NCBI RefSeq assembly: GCF_018687355.1
Contig: NZ_CP061288.1
Span: forward strand, 248,001-312,000
DNA length: 64,000 bases
Reading direction: 5' to 3'
Source: Polynucleobacter sp. VK25
GTDB lineage: Bacteria; Pseudomonadota; Gammaproteobacteria; Burkholderiales; Burkholderiaceae
Positions 1-9,546 of the stretch are shown here, in pieces (positions within the stretch are counted from its first letter, which is position 1; the number at the start of each line of letters is the position of its first letter). The notes beneath the pieces are model-generated. The model saw only the letters and a list, made by a program, of their open reading frames with translations. It was not told the origin of the DNA and did not search any database. A program made the translations under genes and the position numbers.

Positions 1-340
1 CGAGCTTGAAATTACAGATGTCAATCGTGTCTATCTTGAGAAGAATGAACTCAGTGTGGAGATTATGGGTCGTGGTTTTGCTTGGCTCGATACCGGTACG
101 CATGATTCGCTGCTTGATGCTGCTGGCTTTATTGCCACACTGCAAAAGCGTCAAGGTTTAATGGTGGCATGCCCCGAAGAGATTGCCTATCGTCAGGGCT
201 GGATCACTGCAGAAGCAGTGCAGAAGGTGGTAGCCCGGCTAAGTAAGAATAGCTATGGCCAATATCTTGGCAAGATTTTGAATGAGCTCAACAGTTCAGC
301 ACAACCCATTTCTCTTTCGGCAAAGAAGACTGGCAAATGA
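1..340 (+). CDS. rmlA: Glucose-1-phosphate thymidylyltransferase, C-terminal part
   Basis: Last ~112 residues of RmlA/RfbA, which makes dTDP-glucose from glucose-1-phosphate and dTTP, the first step of dTDP-L-rhamnose synthesis in the cytoplasm. The reading frame is open from base 2 with no start, so the gene is cut by the window edge. Visible family signatures are [29 protein letters not shown] and [14 protein letters not shown], typical of the RmlA C-terminal half. The stop overlaps the next start (ATGA), so it is translationally coupled to rmlC. Identity is secure from these motifs. Confidence 0.95.
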   Translation, partial: ELEITDVNRVYLEKNELSVEIMGRGFAWLDTGTHDSLLDAAGFIATLQKRQGLMVACPEEIAYRQGWITAEAVQKVVARLSKNSYGQYLGKILNELNSSAQPISLSAKKTGK

Positions 341-903
341 CTGCCCCATCTAAGTTGAAGATAACGCCAACGGCTATTCATGATGTCTTTATTGTGGAGC
401 CGAAGGTATTTGGTGATGAGCGTGGTTGGTTTACAGAATCATTTAATGCGGAAGACTTCTCAAAATTAACAGGACTTGATGTTGAGTTTGTACAAGACAA
501 CCATTCTTTTTCACGTCAATGGACTTTGCGTGGCTTGCACTATCAACTAGAGAAGACCCAGGGCAAGTTGGTACGGGTAGTAGCCGGCAGTGTTTTTGAT
601 GTTGTAGTCGATATTCGTAAAGACTCGCCTACCTATGGAAAGTGGGTGGGTATTGAGTTGAGCGCGCAAAATCATAAGCAACTTTGGATTCCAGCAAAAC
701 TGGCGCATGGATTTTTAGTGCTTTCAGAAAGTGCAGAGTTTTTATACAAAACTACGGATTACTATCACCCACAAAGCGAGGCTTGCCTCGCATGGAATGA
801 TCCAACGCTTGCGATTGAATGGCCTTTGCCTGCTGGCCTCCAGCCCAATATGAATGCCAAGGATGCTTCTGGCCTCTTATGGGACGCCGCGCCTAAGTTT
901 TAA
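337..903 (+). CDS. rmlC: dTDP-4-dehydrorhamnose 3,5-epimerase
   Basis: RmlC/RfbC, a 188-residue cupin that epimerises dTDP-4-keto-6-deoxyglucose at C3 and C5 on the way to dTDP-L-rhamnose. The RGLHYQ motif carries the expected catalytic His (residue 68), followed by GKLVRVV (77-83) and FLYKTTDYY (135-143), all diagnostic. Length is normal for the family. It overlaps rmlA by 4 bases, so the rml genes form one operon whose upstream part (presumably rmlB and rmlD) lies outside the window. The product probably feeds LPS or O-antigen rhamnose. Confidence 0.97.
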   Translation: MTAPSKLKITPTAIHDVFIVEPKVFGDERGWFTESFNAEDFSKLTGLDVEFVQDNHSFSRQWTLRGLHYQLEKTQGKLVRVVAGSVFDVVVDIRKDSPTYGKWVGIELSAQNHKQLWIPAKLAHGFLVLSESAEFLYKTTDYYHPQSEACLAWNDPTLAIEWPLPAGLQPNMNAKDASGLLWDAAPKF

Positions 904-943
904 TGCTCAGTAGTCTCATTGGAAAAGATAAGATAATGCTCAT

Positions 944-2011
944 ATGAGCGCTGTATCTTCTACCCCCGTATTAAATCCTTCCGCTAATCCCAAGATTTTG
1001 TTGGTGAAGCTATCGTCATTGGGGGATGTACTTCACAACCTGCCGATTATTTGGGATTTACGGGCACGCTTGCCTAATGCTCAAATTGACTGGGTAGTTG
1101 AGGAGGGCTATGTTCATTTGCTCAAACCTCTTTTGAGTCGTGATGGATTTAAAGGTATTGATCGCATTATTCCTTTTGGCCTGCGTCGCTGGAAAAAGAA
1201 TCTACTGAAGCTGTCAACCTGGAAGCAATTTTTTGGCTTTAAAGCAGAACTTCAAGAGGTGGCCTATGACATCATCATTGAAACTCAGGGTCTTCTGAAA
1301 TCAGCCATTGTTTGCTCTCTGGCCAGGAAGTCTTCAGGCGCAGTGATTGCAGGCTTAGCTAATGCAACTGAGTTTTCTGGTTATGAGCCTATCGCAAGAT
1401 CTTTTTACAACCAATCAGTGCAAGTGCCAAAGCAATGCCATGCAGTCGATCGTTCGCGTTGGGTGATGTGTTCCGCTTTGGATTGGCCACTGCTAGAGCG
1501 TTCACAAGCTCCTCAGTTTTATCCTGATGAATATATTCAATCTTTGAGCGTGACTGGTAAGCCTATCGCTCATCAGCTAGTAGCTCCTTATGTTCTTTGT
1601 TTTCATTCAACTGCGAGAGAGGCTAAACGTTGGCCTAACAACCATTGGATTGAATTGGGCAAAGCATTCGCCAGTCGCGGGTATCAAGTAGTTTTTCCTT
1701 GGGGCAACTTGGCCGAGCAGGCAATAAGTAAAGAGATAGCATCGCAAATTCCGAATGCCTTAGTGCCACCTGCTTTTTCAATTGAGGAGGCATTCTCTGT
1801 AATTGCGAGTGCGGCATTAACTGTGGGTGTTGATACTGGCCTGACGCATTTAGCGGCAGTACTCAATAAGCCAACGGTTGAGATTTATTGTGACTCACCA
1901 TTGTGGAAGACCGAGGGATATTGGTCTAACCAGATTCGTAACGTTGGTGATATTCATCATCCGCCAACAGTAGCGGCAGTGCTTCAGGCAGCTAACGAGT
2001 TACTGCTTTAG
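944..2011 (+). CDS. waaC: Lipopolysaccharide heptosyltransferase I
   Basis: GT9-family ADP-heptose:LPS transferase, 355 residues, adding the first heptose to the Kdo of the LPS inner core at the cytoplasmic membrane face. The N-terminal KILLVKLSSLGDVLHNLP (17-34) and the C-terminal GVDTGLTHLAAVLNKPTVEIY are the two classic heptosyltransferase signatures. It lies 40 bases after rmlC on the same strand and converges with the tolC-like gene, leaving only 10 bases between. WaaC is preferred over WaaF because of the LSSLGDVLHNLP type of N-terminus. Confidence 0.93.
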   Translation: MSAVSSTPVLNPSANPKILLVKLSSLGDVLHNLPIIWDLRARLPNAQIDWVVEEGYVHLLKPLLSRDGFKGIDRIIPFGLRRWKKNLLKLSTWKQFFGFKAELQEVAYDIIIETQGLLKSAIVCSLARKSSGAVIAGLANATEFSGYEPIARSFYNQSVQVPKQCHAVDRSRWVMCSALDWPLLERSQAPQFYPDEYIQSLSVTGKPIAHQLVAPYVLCFHSTAREAKRWPNNHWIELGKAFASRGYQVVFPWGNLAEQAISKEIASQIPNALVPPAFSIEEAFSVIASAALTVGVDTGLTHLAAVLNKPTVEIYCDSPLWKTEGYWSNQIRNVGDIHHPPTVAAVLQAANELLL

Positions 2012-2021
2012 AGTTGCTGTC

Positions 2022-3647
2022 TTAGCGCAACAAGGCGTTAATTGCGACTAAGTCTTCATCTGTTAAAGCGGCTGCATGTGCCTTTAACTTAATTGCGTTC
2101 AGAATCGTACTGTAGCGTGCTTGTTGCAATAAAGAACGCGTATTAATTAACGAGTCCAAAGCAATCAATACGTCAATATTGATTAAGGTACCCACCTGAA
2201 AGCCAAGCTTGCTTGACTCAAGAGCCGATGAGGTCGAGCGCTCGGCGGCTTCATAGGCTTTGACGCTTGCTAGGCCGCCGTAGAAGCCAGTAAAAGCTGC
2301 TCGCGTATTTTGGGCTGCAGTACGACGATTGTTGTCGTAGTTGGCTTTGGCTGCATCCAGCAAAGCAGCATTTTGTCGAATCACTGAACTAGCAAATCCA
2401 CCCGATACCAATGGAATGGTCATTTGCAAAGCAACCGTGTTGTTATATACGTTGGTGTTCGATGGCGTGTAATTATTGGGTGTGCCATTAGAGGTGTTGT
2501 ATCCCGATGTTCCTACCAAGTTGACTGTCGGGTAATTCAAAGCTTGCGCTCCCCGATAAGTACTTTCCGCAAGGCTAACGGATAGCTGGCCTGCCAATAC
2601 GTTGAAGTTTGCAGCTTCAGCTTGATTAATCCAGTCATCCAGCGTTTGGCCTGGAGGTAAATGTGGGTTAACGCTTTCTGCAATGGGGTTCCCTTTGGCA
2701 TCCTTGCTTTTGCTGCGAGGATCCTTGAGTACGCCATCAATCTTGGCATCTTTTACCAGGGGTTTTAATGCGCCGATAGGGCGACCCACAATTTGTTCGA
2801 GCGCACCGCGCTTCACGATTAAGTCGGCCTGAGATGCAATCTCTTGGGAGTTTGCTAAATCCAAGGCAGCTTGCGCAGTGTTGACATCCACAATAGTGGC
2901 TAACCCAGCATCAAATTTGGCTTGTGCAACTTCAAGCTGTTGTTTGATTAAATCTTTTTTGTTTTTATAAAGCGCTACGTTATCTTGGCTGGTAAGTGCA
3001 TCAAAATAAGCTTGTGATACTCGTAATATCAAATCTTGTTGCGCCAAGAAAAAACGCATATCTGCTAATTTGGTGTTGAGATCACCTTGCTTAAATAACT
3101 CAAGAGCGGCCACGTTAAATACAGGTTGCGTCAAGGTGACTGTGTAACTTTTTTGGTCAAAGACGCGTGAGTTACCCGAGTTATTGGAAACCACTGTGCT
3201 GCCAGTGCCGTGCTGATAGTAACGAGTGCCACCAGGCGTTGCATTTGCCTGAGGCATGAGTAATGAGAAGCCTTGCCAATAAAGCTCTTTACTTGCTTGG
3301 TAGTTAAAGCGGGCTGCCGTCAATACTGGATCGCTAAAAGCAGCCTCTTGATAAAGTTGGATCAAGTCATTGAGCTGACCTTTGCTATCGGCAGCTTTAT
3401 TTCCATTGAGATTGGAGGGTGCTGTGACGCTTGGTACGGCCTGTTTGACCGGTGGCGGTGCCATTTGGGGTGGCTGCTCCAGGCCAATGAGGGTCGAGGC
3501 ACTCATGGGCGTGGGTAAGGCTGGTCTTGCAGCGGCATTGGGGCTTTGGGCCAGGGCATTGCCAAACCAAGTGCTCCAGCCGAGCGCCTGACTTAGGATC
3601 AAACCAAAGGCGGTAAGTCTAGAAAGTCTAAAGCGGTTTGGGGTCAT
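2022..3647 (-). CDS. tolC: TolC family outer-membrane channel protein
   Basis: A 541-residue TolC-type trimeric channel, probably the outer-membrane exit duct for type I secretion or RND efflux. An N-terminal hydrophobic signal (about 10-33, ending ALAQ) is followed by a Pro/Ala-rich linker (35-75) and then two OEP repeats with features such as QAYFDALTSQDNVALYKN and AGLATIVDVNTAQAALDLANS. The region around 310-345 carries a Lys/Asp/Pro-rich insertion. No inner-membrane partner or periplasmic adaptor lies nearby, so the transported substrate cannot be stated. Family assignment is firm; the exact ortholog is less so. Confidence 0.9.
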   Translation of the reverse strand: MTPNRFRLSRLTAFGLILSQALGWSTWFGNALAQSPNAAARPALPTPMSASTLIGLEQPPQMAPPPVKQAVPSVTAPSNLNGNKAADSKGQLNDLIQLYQEAAFSDPVLTAARFNYQASKELYWQGFSLLMPQANATPGGTRYYQHGTGSTVVSNNSGNSRVFDQKSYTVTLTQPVFNVAALELFKQGDLNTKLADMRFFLAQQDLILRVSQAYFDALTSQDNVALYKNKKDLIKQQLEVAQAKFDAGLATIVDVNTAQAALDLANSQEIASQADLIVKRGALEQIVGRPIGALKPLVKDAKIDGVLKDPRSKSKDAKGNPIAESVNPHLPPGQTLDDWINQAEAANFNVLAGQLSVSLAESTYRGAQALNYPTVNLVGTSGYNTSNGTPNNYTPSNTNVYNNTVALQMTIPLVSGGFASSVIRQNAALLDAAKANYDNNRRTAAQNTRAAFTGFYGGLASVKAYEAAERSTSSALESSKLGFQVGTLINIDVLIALDSLINTRSLLQQARYSTILNAIKLKAHAAALTDEDLVAINALLR

Positions 3648-3767
3648 GTAAGTCAGATACTGTTCAATGTGCCATGCAGTTTAAGGCTAATTTATTCAAA
3701 TTGCTCATTTAGGCACTATTTTGCCAAAACCTCTTGATTGATCCTATATACCTATAAAATTTGGCCT

Positions 3768-4613
3768 ATGGATCTAATTTTGTTACTAAAAGCAGTCATT
3801 CTGGGGGTAGTAGAGGGATTAACGGAGTTTTTGCCGATATCCAGCACTGGGCATCTAATTTTAGTTGGGGATTTGCTCGACTTTAATGATGATCGGGGTA
3901 AGGCATTTGAAGTCATTATTCAGTTTGGTGCCATTCTGGCGGTTTGCTGGGAGTTCCGCCAAAAGCTGATCAAAGTAGCCACTTCTTTTACTGGCAGTTC
4001 GGAGTCTCGCCGTTTTGTTCTCAACTTATTCATTGCCTCTATTCCCGCGATGGGCCTTGGCTTTGTATTCGGCAAGCACATCAAAGCAGTTTTGTTTTCA
4101 CCCATTCCAGTAGCAAGCGCCTTTATTGTGGGGGCGCTCATTATTTTTTGGGCGGAGCGTCGGCAGCAGAACCAGGCAGAAGTTTCTAGTGAGATTAAAT
4201 CAGTAGATGATCTGACTCCACTAGATGCCCTTAAAGTTGGCTTAGCACAGTGTGCCGCTTTGATTCCTGGCACCTCTCGTTCTGGGGCGACGATTATTGG
4301 GGGCATGTTGTTTGGTTTGCCGCGCGCTGTAGCAACTGAGTTTTCATTCTTTTTGGCAATTCCAGTGATTGGTGGCGCCACAGCTTATGAGTTGCTCAAA
4401 CTTTGGAAAGCGCCTGTAGCATTTTCTGGAGAATTTACTCTAGCGATTCTTGTTGGTTTTATTGCTGCCTTTATCTCCGCATTTATCTGTGTGCGCTGGT
4501 TAATTCATTATGTAGCCCACCATAATTTCATTCCATTTGCATGGTACCGAATAGCTTTTGGCTTATTGGTTTTATTTACTTCCTATACTGGCTTAATTGC
4601 CTGGTCTCATTAA
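3768..4613 (+). CDS. uppP: Undecaprenyl-diphosphatase (bacitracin resistance)
   Basis: UppP/BacA integral membrane phosphatase that recycles undecaprenyl pyrophosphate to the monophosphate carrier used for peptidoglycan and O-antigen assembly. Starting at the ATG at 3768 gives 281 residues, the usual family length; an in-frame TTG at 3738 would add ten residues and is less likely. The two active-site signatures are visible: [15 protein letters not shown] (16-30) and PGTSRSGAT (167-175). Several hydrophobic helices follow. The lipid-carrier role fits the polysaccharide genes elsewhere in the window. Confidence 0.96.
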   Translation: MDLILLLKAVILGVVEGLTEFLPISSTGHLILVGDLLDFNDDRGKAFEVIIQFGAILAVCWEFRQKLIKVATSFTGSSESRRFVLNLFIASIPAMGLGFVFGKHIKAVLFSPIPVASAFIVGALIIFWAERRQQNQAEVSSEIKSVDDLTPLDALKVGLAQCAALIPGTSRSGATIIGGMLFGLPRAVATEFSFFLAIPVIGGATAYELLKLWKAPVAFSGEFTLAILVGFIAAFISAFICVRWLIHYVAHHNFIPFAWYRIAFGLLVLFTSYTGLIAWSH

Positions 4614-4646
4614 CCGCTTAAGCAACTGAAAGTTCAGGAAATTCTG

Positions 4647-5099
4647 ATGGATGCATCAATAGACGCAATTACCAATAATATTCAGCTGGCTTTGGCCCCT
4701 GTATTTTTATTGACTGCTGTAGCAACTTTAATTAATGCAATTTCAGGGCGCTTAGCTCGTTCAGTCGATCGTATGCGCGCAATTCGACATGCCATTACTC
4801 GAGGCGAAGTAAAGGATGCGGCATTACTGGAGCATATGAATAAAGAGGCTGATGAAGCCCAAATTCGTGGCCGTCTCTGCACTGCTGCCATCTTTTTTGA
4901 TGTTCTCAGTGGCGTATTTATTTCATTGACAGTGCTGGAATTATTTTTCTTTCAGGCTGGCGCTGTTCGCTCATTGCAAACTACCTATGTCATCTGGACT
5001 TTTGTGCTGGGCCTAGTTTTCTTTATGACATCCTTATCTATCGTATTAACCGAAGTTGTCTATGCCTATCGATCTGCAGGATGGAATACCCCAAAGTAG
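4647..5099 (+). CDS. DUF2721 family membrane protein
   Basis: A 150-residue membrane protein of the DUF2721 family, whose function is not known. It has an N-terminal hydrophobic segment (about 14-31), a charged cytoplasmic-like stretch (GRLARSVDRMRAIRHAI, 34-50, typical of the family) and two C-terminal helices (about 79-101 and 115-139). An AGGAA ribosome site lies just upstream of the ATG. It sits 33 bases after uppP and 47 before the next gene and may be co-transcribed with both; nothing in the context reveals a role. Confidence 0.85.
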   Translation: MDASIDAITNNIQLALAPVFLLTAVATLINAISGRLARSVDRMRAIRHAITRGEVKDAALLEHMNKEADEAQIRGRLCTAAIFFDVLSGVFISLTVLELFFFQAGAVRSLQTTYVIWTFVLGLVFFMTSLSIVLTEVVYAYRSAGWNTPK

Positions 5100-5146
5100 A
5101 TGAATGGCCTATTTAATTCCAAATCACTTTTTATAAAAGATTAACT

Positions 5147-6082
5147 ATGAACAAAATCCTCATCACTGGTGGCGCAGGCTTTTTGGGTTCTCATCTCACC
5201 GAGAAGCTCCTCAAAGAGGGTAATGATGTCTTGGTAGTGGATAACTATTTCACAGGCACTAAAGAGAACTTGGCGCATTTATTGCCTAATTCTCGCTTGG
5301 AGCTAATGCGTCACGATGTGACCTTTCCGCTCTATGTAGAAACCAATCAAATCTATAACTTGGCATGCCCAGCATCGCCAGTACATTACCAATACGACCC
5401 AGTACAAACCACCAAGACCAGTGTGCATGGTGCTATTAATATGCTGGGCTTAGCCAAAAGAACCCGGGCGCGGATCTTGCAAGCCTCTACTAGTGAAGTC
5501 TATGGTGACCCAGAAGTGCATCCTCAGCCAGAAGAATATTGGGGCAAGGTGAATCCAATTGGTATTCGCTCTTGCTACGATGAAGGCAAGCGCTGCGCTG
5601 AAACCCTCTTTTTTGATTACAACCGCCAACACAATCTAGATATCAAGGTAGTGCGTATCTTTAATACCTATGGTCCTCGCATGCATCCCAATGACGGCCG
5701 TGTAGTGAGCAACTTCATAGTGCAGGCCCTTAAGGGTGAAGACATCACAATGTACGGTGATGGTCAGCAAACCAGAAGCTTTTGCTATGTGGATGACTTA
5801 ATCGATGCCATGGTCAAAATGATGAACTCAGAACAAGGCTTTACTGGTCCTGTGAATATTGGAAATCCAGGTGAGTTCACTATGCTGCAGTTGGCTGAAA
5901 CGATTCTGAAGTTATCAAGCAGTAAATCAAAGATTATTTACCAGCCATTACCATCCGATGATCCAAAGCAGCGTCAACCGAATATTGAATTAGCTAAAGC
6001 CAAACTCGGTTGGCAACCTAAAGTTAACCTTGAGGATGGTCTTAAAGAGACGATTGCTTACTTCAAGAAGGTTGTGGGGTAA
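5147..6082 (+). CDS. uxs: UDP-glucuronate decarboxylase (UDP-xylose synthase)-like SDR
   Basis: Extended short-chain dehydrogenase of 311 residues, closest in character to bacterial UDP-glucuronate decarboxylases that make UDP-xylose. The Rossmann motif GGAGFLGS (8-15), the active-site STSEVYGDP (114-122) with YDEGK (144-148), and the family hallmarks [13 protein letters not shown] and [18 protein letters not shown] are visible. These separate it from generic GalE-type epimerases. No UDP-glucose dehydrogenase is present in the window to supply UDP-glucuronate, so that step must be encoded elsewhere. Confidence 0.88.
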   Translation: MNKILITGGAGFLGSHLTEKLLKEGNDVLVVDNYFTGTKENLAHLLPNSRLELMRHDVTFPLYVETNQIYNLACPASPVHYQYDPVQTTKTSVHGAINMLGLAKRTRARILQASTSEVYGDPEVHPQPEEYWGKVNPIGIRSCYDEGKRCAETLFFDYNRQHNLDIKVVRIFNTYGPRMHPNDGRVVSNFIVQALKGEDITMYGDGQQTRSFCYVDDLIDAMVKMMNSEQGFTGPVNIGNPGEFTMLQLAETILKLSSSKSKIIYQPLPSDDPKQRQPNIELAKAKLGWQPKVNLEDGLKETIAYFKKVVG

Positions 6083-6085
6083 TGC

Positions 6086-6913
6086 GTGGGTAATTTGGGC
6101 AATGTAGGCAATGAAAGCAATGAAGATAGCGGTCCAAAACACTTTGATCGCATCCGATCCTTTGTCTTAAGGGCTGGTAGAACCACCGCTGGCCAACAGC
6201 GGGCAATGGATGAGTTGGGCCCACAGTTTTTACTTTCGTTTAAAGATGCACCCCTCAATTTGGTAGAAGCTTTTGGCGGATCCACGAAACCCAAGATTTT
6301 AGAAATTGGCTTCGGCATGGGTGAGACCACCGCTAAGATTGCCGCCCTTCGAGCGGAAGATGATTTTTTGGGTATTGAGGTGCACCTGCCCGGAGTAGGC
6401 GCTTTACTCAAACTCATTGGTGAGAATCAGTTAAGCAATTTGCGAGTGATTCGTCACGATGCAGTTGAGGTACTTGAGAAAATGATTGCTCCCAATAGTC
6501 TTGATGGCATTCATATCTACTTTGCAGATCCATGGCATAAAAAGCGCCACCACAAGCGTCGTTTAATTCAGGCAGAGTTTGTTCGCCTCCTCGTTTCCAG
6601 GCTAAAACCGGGTGCTTATTTGCATTTGGCTACGGATTGGCATAACTATGCAGAGCAAATGCTCTTGGTATTAAATGCAGAACCCACTTTGCAAAATACC
6701 TCGAGTAACTTGGTGAAGATTGAAACTTTTGATGGTTCAGATGTCGCCAAGCCTGATGAAATACCCAATGAATTTAAGCCAACACTAGAGCAATTAAATG
6801 CTCAGCATACTGGGTATGTCGACAGACCTGCTTATCGCCCTGTAACAAAGTTTGAAAACCGCGGCATCAAACTAGGCCACGGTGTTTGGGATCTGGTTTA
6901 TCAGAAAAAATAA
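6086..6913 (+). CDS. trmB: tRNA (guanine-N7-)-methyltransferase
   Basis: TrmB, the SAM-dependent enzyme that methylates G46 of tRNA to m7G. Core motifs are [18 protein letters not shown], the SAM site [26 protein letters not shown] and the C-terminal [17 protein letters not shown]. At 275 residues it is somewhat longer than usual; the extra length is a GTG-initiated, Gly/Asn-rich leader ([15 protein letters not shown]), which may be a real tail or a too-early start. It begins 3 bases after the uxs stop and converges with gabD. Confidence 0.95.
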   Translation: MGNLGNVGNESNEDSGPKHFDRIRSFVLRAGRTTAGQQRAMDELGPQFLLSFKDAPLNLVEAFGGSTKPKILEIGFGMGETTAKIAALRAEDDFLGIEVHLPGVGALLKLIGENQLSNLRVIRHDAVEVLEKMIAPNSLDGIHIYFADPWHKKRHHKRRLIQAEFVRLLVSRLKPGAYLHLATDWHNYAEQMLLVLNAEPTLQNTSSNLVKIETFDGSDVAKPDEIPNEFKPTLEQLNAQHTGYVDRPAYRPVTKFENRGIKLGHGVWDLVYQKK

Positions 6914-6920
6914 CCCAGGC

Positions 6921-8393
6921 TTACAAGCCTACACAGACGTATTTCATTTCCAGGTATTCATCCATACCGTAGACGCTGCCTTCGCGACCTAAGCCGGATT
7001 GCTTGATGCCGCCAAAAGGCGCCACTTCGTTAGAGATGAGCCCGGTATTAACACCCACCATTCCGTATTCAAGGGCTTCGGCTACTTTCCAAACGCGACC
7101 AATATCACGGCTGTAGAAGTAAGAAGCTAAACCAAATTGACTATTGTTCGCTAACTTGATTACTTCATCGTCGCTCTCAAAAGGAATAATCGGTGCGATG
7201 GGACCAAAAGTCTCCTCGTAGGTAATGAGCATTTGGCTATTTACATTGGCCAGGATAGTCGGCTCATAAAAGTTCTTGCCTTCAATAGCTTGCTTGCCAC
7301 CAGTAACGAGTTTTGCACCTTTGCTGAGGGCATCTGCTACATGCTTCTCCACTTTTTTAAGTGCTGCGGTCTCAATCAATGGTCCTTGAGTGATGCCAGC
7401 ATCCATGCCGTTTCCTACTTTAATAACGGAGAGAGCCTTAGCAAACTTTTCAACAAATACATCATGCACATTTTTGTGGACATAAAAGCGATTTGCACAA
7501 ACGCATGTTTGACCAGAATTTCTAAACTTAGAAGACATGGCGCCAATGACCGCCGCATCGATATCAGCATCTTCAAAGACGATAAATGGGGCATGTCCAC
7601 CTAACTCGAGAGCGAGTTTCTTAACCGTAGGCGCACACTGTTCCATGAGAATGCGACCCACTTCAGTTGAGCCTGTGAAGGATAGGTGTCGTACTGTGGG
7701 TGAGGAGCAAAGTGTTTTACCAATCACAATCGATTGATCGGCGTCGGCGGTCACAATATTAATCACTCCGTCCGGAATACCAGCGCGCTTGGCAAGTTCA
7801 GCAAGGGCTAAGGCGGATAGCGGTGTCAGTTCAGCAGGTTTAATCACAATGGTGCAACCTGCTGCTAGCGCTGGGGCTATCTTGCGCGTAATCATCGCAA
7901 TCGGAAAGTTCCATGGAGTAATTGCTACGCAGACACCAATTGCTTGCTTTAGCACCATCATGCGCTTGTCACCCCAAGTGGTACCTAGGATTGAGCCCTC
8001 TACGCGCTTCGCTTCTTCAGCGAACCACTCTACAAAGGAGGCGCCATAAACCACTTCGCCAGCTGCTTCAGCTAAAGGCTTGCCTTGCTCAAGTGTCATG
8101 AGCTTTGCAAGATCCTGCGTATTTTCAATAATGAGGTCAAACCACTTGCGCATAATTTGCGCACGCTCTTTAGCTAATTTACTCCGCCATGCAGGTAATG
8201 CATTCTCGGCAGCAGCGATTGCAAGCACCACATCTTTAACTTCAAGATTGGCTACGGCTGCAATGATGTCATCAGTGGCTGGGTTAGAAACCGTAAAGGT
8301 ATTTTTAGAGCCAACCCATTTACCGTTTATAAAAGCCTCTTCTCTAAAAAGACTTGAATCTTCTAATTGGCTGCGAATATCGACTTTTTGCAT
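6921..8393 (-). CDS. gabD: NAD(P)-dependent succinate-semialdehyde dehydrogenase
   Basis: Aldehyde dehydrogenase of 490 residues, best matched by character to GabD, which oxidises succinate semialdehyde to succinate. The catalytic Glu263 in LELGGHAP and Cys297 in FRNSGQTCVCANR are present, as are the cofactor motif FTGSTEVGR (239-247) and ITPWNFP (158-164). The C-terminal FGGIKQSGLGREGS supports the GabD branch. It stands alone on the minus strand, convergent with trmB. Substrate choice among related aldehyde dehydrogenases is inferred. Confidence 0.88.
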   Translation of the reverse strand: MQKVDIRSQLEDSSLFREEAFINGKWVGSKNTFTVSNPATDDIIAAVANLEVKDVVLAIAAAENALPAWRSKLAKERAQIMRKWFDLIIENTQDLAKLMTLEQGKPLAEAAGEVVYGASFVEWFAEEAKRVEGSILGTTWGDKRMMVLKQAIGVCVAITPWNFPIAMITRKIAPALAAGCTIVIKPAELTPLSALALAELAKRAGIPDGVINIVTADADQSIVIGKTLCSSPTVRHLSFTGSTEVGRILMEQCAPTVKKLALELGGHAPFIVFEDADIDAAVIGAMSSKFRNSGQTCVCANRFYVHKNVHDVFVEKFAKALSVIKVGNGMDAGITQGPLIETAALKKVEKHVADALSKGAKLVTGGKQAIEGKNFYEPTILANVNSQMLITYEETFGPIAPIIPFESDDEVIKLANNSQFGLASYFYSRDIGRVWKVAEALEYGMVGVNTGLISNEVAPFGGIKQSGLGREGSVYGMDEYLEMKYVCVGL

Positions 8394-8440
8394 GATGTCT
8401 GACCTTAGTAAAGATGTAGATTATTTTATCCTGCTATAAA

Positions 8441-8475
8441 CAAAATTGCCCCCAAGCTTTTGGGGCTTGGGGGCA
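8441..8475 (-). terminator. Rho-independent terminator after nusB
   Basis: Perfect 11-bp inverted repeat, TGCCCCCAAGC (8447-8457) and GCTTGGGGGCA (8465-8475), with a 7-base loop. Read on the minus strand the hairpin is followed by ATTTTGTTTA, a U-rich tail. It lies about 30 bases beyond the nusB stop, so it should end the ribBA-ribH-nusB transcript before gabD. Confidence 0.88.
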
Positions 8476-8506
8476 GAGATTCTGGGTTGTTTCTAGGGTG
8501 CTTGTT

Positions 8507-9016
8507 CTAGCTTGCTTGAGTTTCGGCTGTTCTTAACTTCTGGGCTAATAGATCTAGTACGCCATTCACATATTTGTGGCCATCAGTGCCGCCAAACGTT
8601 TTGGCTAACTCAACTGCTTCATTGATCGCTACTTTGTAAGGTACCGAAAGGTCTGCGGCCAGTTCATAAGCGCCAATGAGCAATGCTGCATGCTCCACTG
8701 GAGAAAGTTCATTAATCGGGCGATCTAATGCCGGTGTGATGATTGCTTCTAATTCATCCGTTTTAGCGAGCACGCCATCAAATATTCCTTGAAAGAGATC
8801 AAGTTGGCAGCGACGAAACGCTGGGTCTTCAGCAAGCTGTTTGGCAATGTTAGCACCATTGGGGATACTGCCTGCACGACGCATCACTAGGCTTTGATAA
8901 ACACCCTGAAGAGCGTACTCACGCGCACGACGACGAGGCGTAAGTGAGCGCTTTGGAGCTGGCTTTGCTTCCTTGGCATCTTGAGGATTGAGTGGGTTCT
9001 GGTTAGATGTAGACAT
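8507..9016 (-). CDS. nusB: Transcription antitermination protein NusB
   Basis: NusB, an all-helical RNA-binding protein that joins NusE (S10) on boxA RNA in rRNA antitermination. Length 169 residues, with a Pro/Lys-rich N-terminal tail (about 1-30) common in betaproteobacteria. Family features are RRRAREYALQGVYQ, LSPVEHAALLIGAYELA and VPYKVAINEAVELAKTFGG, the last diagnostic. It follows ribH by 5 bases, giving the common ribH-nusB arrangement. Confidence 0.96.
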   Translation of the reverse strand: MSTSNQNPLNPQDAKEAKPAPKRSLTPRRRAREYALQGVYQSLVMRRAGSIPNGANIAKQLAEDPAFRRCQLDLFQGIFDGVLAKTDELEAIITPALDRPINELSPVEHAALLIGAYELAADLSVPYKVAINEAVELAKTFGGTDGHKYVNGVLDLLAQKLRTAETQAS

Positions 9017-9021
9017 GCGAA

Positions 9022-9537
9022 TTATTCTTCTTCACTCGAGTTAATTTCGATATCAATATCGGGAGTTAACGCTAAGGCTAAATTTGCCATCTCCACTACT
9101 GCTTGAGCACATTCTGCGCCTTTTATCTGAACACGAGCAAGGGCTTGTTCATCGGTGTCGCAAGTGAGCACCCCATTAGCGATTGGTAAGCCAGAGTCAA
9201 TAGAGATGCGCGTGATGCCAGAAGCAGATTCATTGGAGACTAACTCAAAGTGATAGGTCTCACCACGAATGACTGCTCCCAAAGCAACTAGGCCATCAAA
9301 CTCGCCAGTCTCTACCAGTTTTTGCAAAGCAAATGGAATTTCCAGAGCGCCAGGAACCGTTACTAACTTGATGTCTGCTTGCGATACGCCAAGTGAAATG
9401 AGTTCATTGATGCAAGCATTTGTTAAGGCAACACAATGGTCCTCATTAAAGCGGGCTTGTACAACGCCAATGCGTAGATCTTGACCATTTAAATCGGCCT
9501 CTAGTACGCCTACAAAATCATTGGTGGAGTTTGTCAT
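9022..9537 (-). CDS. ribH: 6,7-dimethyl-8-ribityllumazine synthase
   Basis: Lumazine synthase, 171 residues, condensing 5-amino-6-ribitylamino-uracil with 3,4-dihydroxybutanone-4-phosphate in the penultimate riboflavin step. It shows [13 protein letters not shown] near the N-terminus, [13 protein letters not shown], the catalytic stretch [17 protein letters not shown] and [15 protein letters not shown]. It carries a short acidic tail. It lies 9 bases after ribBA and 5 before nusB in one minus-strand operon. Confidence 0.97.
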   Translation of the reverse strand: MTNSTNDFVGVLEADLNGQDLRIGVVQARFNEDHCVALTNACINELISLGVSQADIKLVTVPGALEIPFALQKLVETGEFDGLVALGAVIRGETYHFELVSNESASGITRISIDSGLPIANGVLTCDTDEQALARVQIKGAECAQAVVEMANLALALTPDIDIEINSSEEE

Positions 9538-9546
9538 GATGCTTTT

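Noticed and set aside
3920-4381. 153-residue minus-strand ORF inside uppP
   Set aside because: It runs antisense to a well-supported conserved gene and has no domain-like features; similar antisense ORFs across the window were dropped for the same reason.
7233-8439. Plus-strand ORFs across gabD
   Set aside because: They mirror the gabD codons on the other strand and have no ribosome sites or recognisable domains.
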